This document shows positions 61,864 to 64,000 of a stretch of 64,000 nt of DNA, piece by piece. The position numbers were made by a program, and so were the translations under genes. The number at the start of each line of letters is the position of its first letter. Within the stretch, counting starts at the first letter, position 1. This DNA comes from an uncultured Ezakiella sp. (GTDB lineage: Bacteria > Bacillota > Clostridia > Tissierellales > Peptoniphilaceae), in NCBI RefSeq assembly GCF_943913045.1, contig NZ_CALTVH010000005.1:61813-125812 (forward strand). Direction: 5' to 3'. A model generated the notes under the pieces. That model worked only from the letters and a program-made list of their open reading frames with translations, was not told where the DNA came from and searched no databases.

Positions 61864-63601
61864 TTGAAACCCTCCATTCATTCGCACTGTTAAACATCTC
61901 TTGCAGTCTCTTATACCTTGTATCTCTTGACATTAATTCTTTGTCAGAGCCTCTTTCTATAATTTTTCCACTATCCATCACAATAATTTCATCAAGGTCT
62001 TTAATTGTAGATAGTCTGTGTGCAATCATGATAACTGTTTTATCCTTCATAAGATTTTTGAAAGCTTTTTGCAATTCAAACTCGTTATCTGGGTCAATAG
62101 ATGCTGATGCTTCATCCATAATAATAATTTTGGAATCCTTTAAAATTGCTCTAGCAATTGCAATTCTCTGTTTTTCTCCACCAGATAAATAAACTCCCTT
62201 TGAGCCTATGATTGTATTTTCTCTTTCTGGAAATTTGTCTAATATCAAATCGCATCCTGCTAATTTTAAGGCTCTCATAACATCATCTCTGGTCGCTTCT
62301 TTATTGGCTAAAGCTACATTATCATAAATGCTTTTCTTGAATAATTTTGAATCTTGAAAAACAAAGGAAATGGCTCTAATTAAGGCTTCATCAGAATATT
62401 CACTTATTGCTATCCCGCCTATCTTTATGCTTCCTTCATTAACATTGTAAAAACCTGATATAAGTTTTGCCACTGTTGATTTGCCTGATCCAGATGAACC
62501 GACAAGTGCATAGGACTTTCCTTCTTCTAATTTAAAGGATAGATTTTCAATGACAGCTTTATCATTGTAAGCAAAGCTAACATTGTCAAATTCTATATTA
62601 TAGTTTTTAAAATTATTGACATTACCATGCACTAATTTGTCTTTTTGCATATCTTCGTAAAGGGCCTCTAAAGTATCCACTGCATAATTGCCTTGAGAAA
62701 TATACAAGGAGTACCACATCATCCTCATAAATGAAACAAAAAGAACTCCTGATAAAAATAAAATCATGATAAGCTCTAGTAAGATCACCTTGGCGCTGCC
62801 TAAGCTAGTCATAAAATAAAGAATAGGAATAATTAAAATTGCAATCAGCCCAAAAAATAACCACTTATACCAAACATAGGGCTTTTTACAAGATAACGAA
62901 TAATCATAAGCATATTTTGAGTAATCTTTTATAGCCTTATAAAAACTTTTAAATGACTCAACATTTACTCTAAATATTTTTACAACTTGCATTCCTCTAA
63001 CGTATTCAACAGTCTCTGCACTTAATTTAGATAGGGCTTCTTGGTATATCTTCATAAATTTTTGCTCGCCCATCATTGCCCCTAAAATTAAGCCGCCAAT
63101 TATTGTAAGAGCAAGCAAGGTTATGCCAACTCTTATACTTACTATAAAGCCTAGTACAAGGACAAGTATGGGTGTAACTATTGCCTGAGAGCTATCTGGA
63201 ATCATGTGAGCTACAACCTGATGAGTTTGTGCGGCATTGTCATCTATGATTTTTCTAATTTGACCAGAAGGATTCAAGTCAAAGAACCTAAAACTAGCTT
63301 TCTCTAAACCATCAATCCCTCTTTTTCTTAAATTTGTTTCAAGCCTAAATCCCAAGATGTGTGAAAACATTCCTGAAACAAAATAAAATATCGCTCCAAT
63401 TGTTAGTGTAATAACAGATTTTAATGCTAAGCTCTCTGCACCAGATAAATTTGAATTAATTATTAACTTATCTAGAAATTTGTAGATTAAATAATATCCA
63501 TATACTGTAAGTGCAGCAGATATAGCAGAAAAAACTATAGCTAAAACCCCAAGATATTTTTTATCCTGTACATAAGCAAATAGTTTTTTGTAAATCTTCA
63601 T
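61847..63601 (-). CDS. ABC transporter permease-ATPase, YbtP/IrtA-like
   Basis: 584 residues from the ATG at 63601, eight bases after AGGAG; frames further upstream would cross the Fur box and promoter. Membrane domain, then NBD with Walker A GSSGSGKSTVAKLI, signature YLSGGEKQRIAIARAI and Walker B IIIMDEASASIDPD. First gene of the five-gene operon. Confidence 0.88.
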   Translation of the reverse strand: MKIYKKLFAYVQDKKYLGVLAIVFSAISAALTVYGYYLIYKFLDKLIINSNLSGAESLALKSVITLTIGAIFYFVSGMFSHILGFRLETNLRKRGIDGLEKASFRFFDLNPSGQIRKIIDDNAAQTHQVVAHMIPDSSQAIVTPILVLVLGFIVSIRVGITLLALTIIGGLILGAMMGEQKFMKIYQEALSKLSAETVEYVRGMQVVKIFRVNVESFKSFYKAIKDYSKYAYDYSLSCKKPYVWYKWLFFGLIAILIIPILYFMTSLGSAKVILLELIMILFLSGVLFVSFMRMMWYSLYISQGNYAVDTLEALYEDMQKDKLVHGNVNNFKNYNIEFDNVSFAYNDKAVIENLSFKLEEGKSYALVGSSGSGKSTVAKLISGFYNVNEGSIKIGGIAISEYSDEALIRAISFVFQDSKLFKKSIYDNVALANKEATRDDVMRALKLAGCDLILDKFPERENTIIGSKGVYLSGGEKQRIAIARAILKDSKIIIMDEASASIDPDNEFELQKAFKNLMKDKTVIMIAHRLSTIKDLDEIIVMDSGKIIERGSDKELMSRDTRYKRLQEMFNSANEWRVSNEGVL

Positions 63602-63651
63602 AATCATATCTCCTTTCTTTGATATCCCTTTTAGATATAAATTTGCTTTAT

Positions 63652-63666
63652 TGATAATTATTATCA
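63652..63666. promoter_or_regulatory. Perfect 7-1-7 Fur box
   Basis: TGATAATTATTATCA is the exact 7-1-7 inverted repeat consensus for Fur. It directly abuts the -35 hexamer of the plus-strand promoter and covers the start region of the minus-strand transcript, so one site could repress both directions under iron sufficiency. Confidence 0.8.
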
Positions 63667-63706
63667 TTGCTTTTCTATTATACATCTGTTATAATGACTA
63701 ATACAA
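63667..63706. promoter_or_regulatory. Overlapping divergent promoters
   Basis: Plus strand: TTGCTT (63667-63672), 17-bp spacer, TATAAT (63690-63695). Minus strand: TTGTAT (63706-63701), 18-bp spacer, TATAAT (63682-63677). The two overlap completely. Confidence 0.65.
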
Positions 63707-63761
63707 TAGTTTTGAATTAATAAGGCTAATCGGAATATTGTCTAAAAGGGATAGGTATATT

Positions 63762-64000
63762 ATGAAATATTATGATTTTGTAAAAGATTATATGAAGGTA
63801 GATGAATGTAAAAACAATAAGAAGTATTCAAGTGCAGGGCACACTTTTTGTTGGAATAAAGAGGATTCAACTTATGCAGAAGGGCTTTATTGGTTTTATG
63901 AGGGAGATGGATTTATTATTGATATCCACGATTTTTATATCAGAGAAGAAGTAATTCAAAATAGCACTTATAGTATGGCAGATTATGTTTCAATTTATTC
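63762..64000 (+). CDS. AraC-family regulator-like protein, partial
   Basis: The frame starts MKYYDFVKDYMKVDECKNNK and is open to the window edge (79 codons seen). The visible part (GLYWFYEGDGFIIDIHDFYI) fits the N-terminal sensing half of AraC-type regulators found beside siderophore/ECF clusters; the helix-turn-helix end is outside the window. GGGATAGG precedes the ATG. It probably controls the divergent operon. Confidence 0.6.
   Translation, partial: MKYYDFVKDYMKVDECKNNKKYSSAGHTFCWNKEDSTYAEGLYWFYEGDGFIIDIHDFYIREEVIQNSTYSMADYVSIY

Overview
The window is low-GC, mostly minus-strand DNA from an anaerobic Gram-positive bacterium, most likely a Firmicute of the Tissierellia (Peptoniphilaceae-like). 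The pointers are S-layer-homology (SLH) proteins, class Firmicutes housekeeping synteny (rpsU-yqeY-floA-phoH-ybeY-dgkA-cdd-era-recO-glyQ-glyS-ppsR-dnaG-sigA-trmK-nif3), a type A RNase P RNA, zinc-type S14 and L36, and FloA/YtxH proteins. The genus assignment is inference.

Layout. 1-5374: a giant exported stalk-domain protein, cut by the window edge, behind a consensus promoter. 6177-19785: the S10-spc-alpha ribosomal superoperon (rpsJ to rplQ, with secY, adk, infA and rpoA), preceded by a structured leader with an attenuator-like hairpin. rpsD is missing from between rpsK and rpoA, and a small KOW protein takes the usual place of map. 20-31.5 kb: an accessory island with two REP-associated tyrosine transposases (RAYTs), at least 14 GTAG-hairpin REP elements, long structured elements of about 170 bp, a sigma factor whose leader carries two of those elements, DUF1659/DUF2922-type small genes, a large SLH protein, and a MazF/PemK-like toxin behind a short promoter-RNA-terminator leader. 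31.5-47.6 kb: RNase P RNA and the conserved housekeeping gene run, whose glyQ and glyS positions are held by highly degenerate homologues. 48-51.3 kb: a Tyr/Gly-rich SLH protein and two small envelope proteins (DUF948-like, YtxH). 51.5-55.3 kb: a heterodimeric ABC exporter. 55.3-56.9 kb: a single ABC exporter. 57.5-64 kb: an iron-type operon (two fused ABC permease-ATPases, MptD-like S component, EcfT, double EcfA) divergent from an AraC-family regulator, with a perfect 7-1-7 Fur box between them.

The most unusual content is the RAYT/REP island. The GTAG-hairpin elements share a fixed plan (GTAG, a GC-rich stem with a TTTATT-type loop, and often an outer stem). Stem sequences differ between copies but remain complementary, and the outer stems are completely different in sequence from copy to copy. 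Long versions add a conserved GACTCACGCAAC...TCTGAGGAAAAT module. Other points worth testing are the type III-like organisation of the toxin locus and the degenerate glycyl-tRNA synthetase pair. All calls are from reading the sequence; no database search was run.
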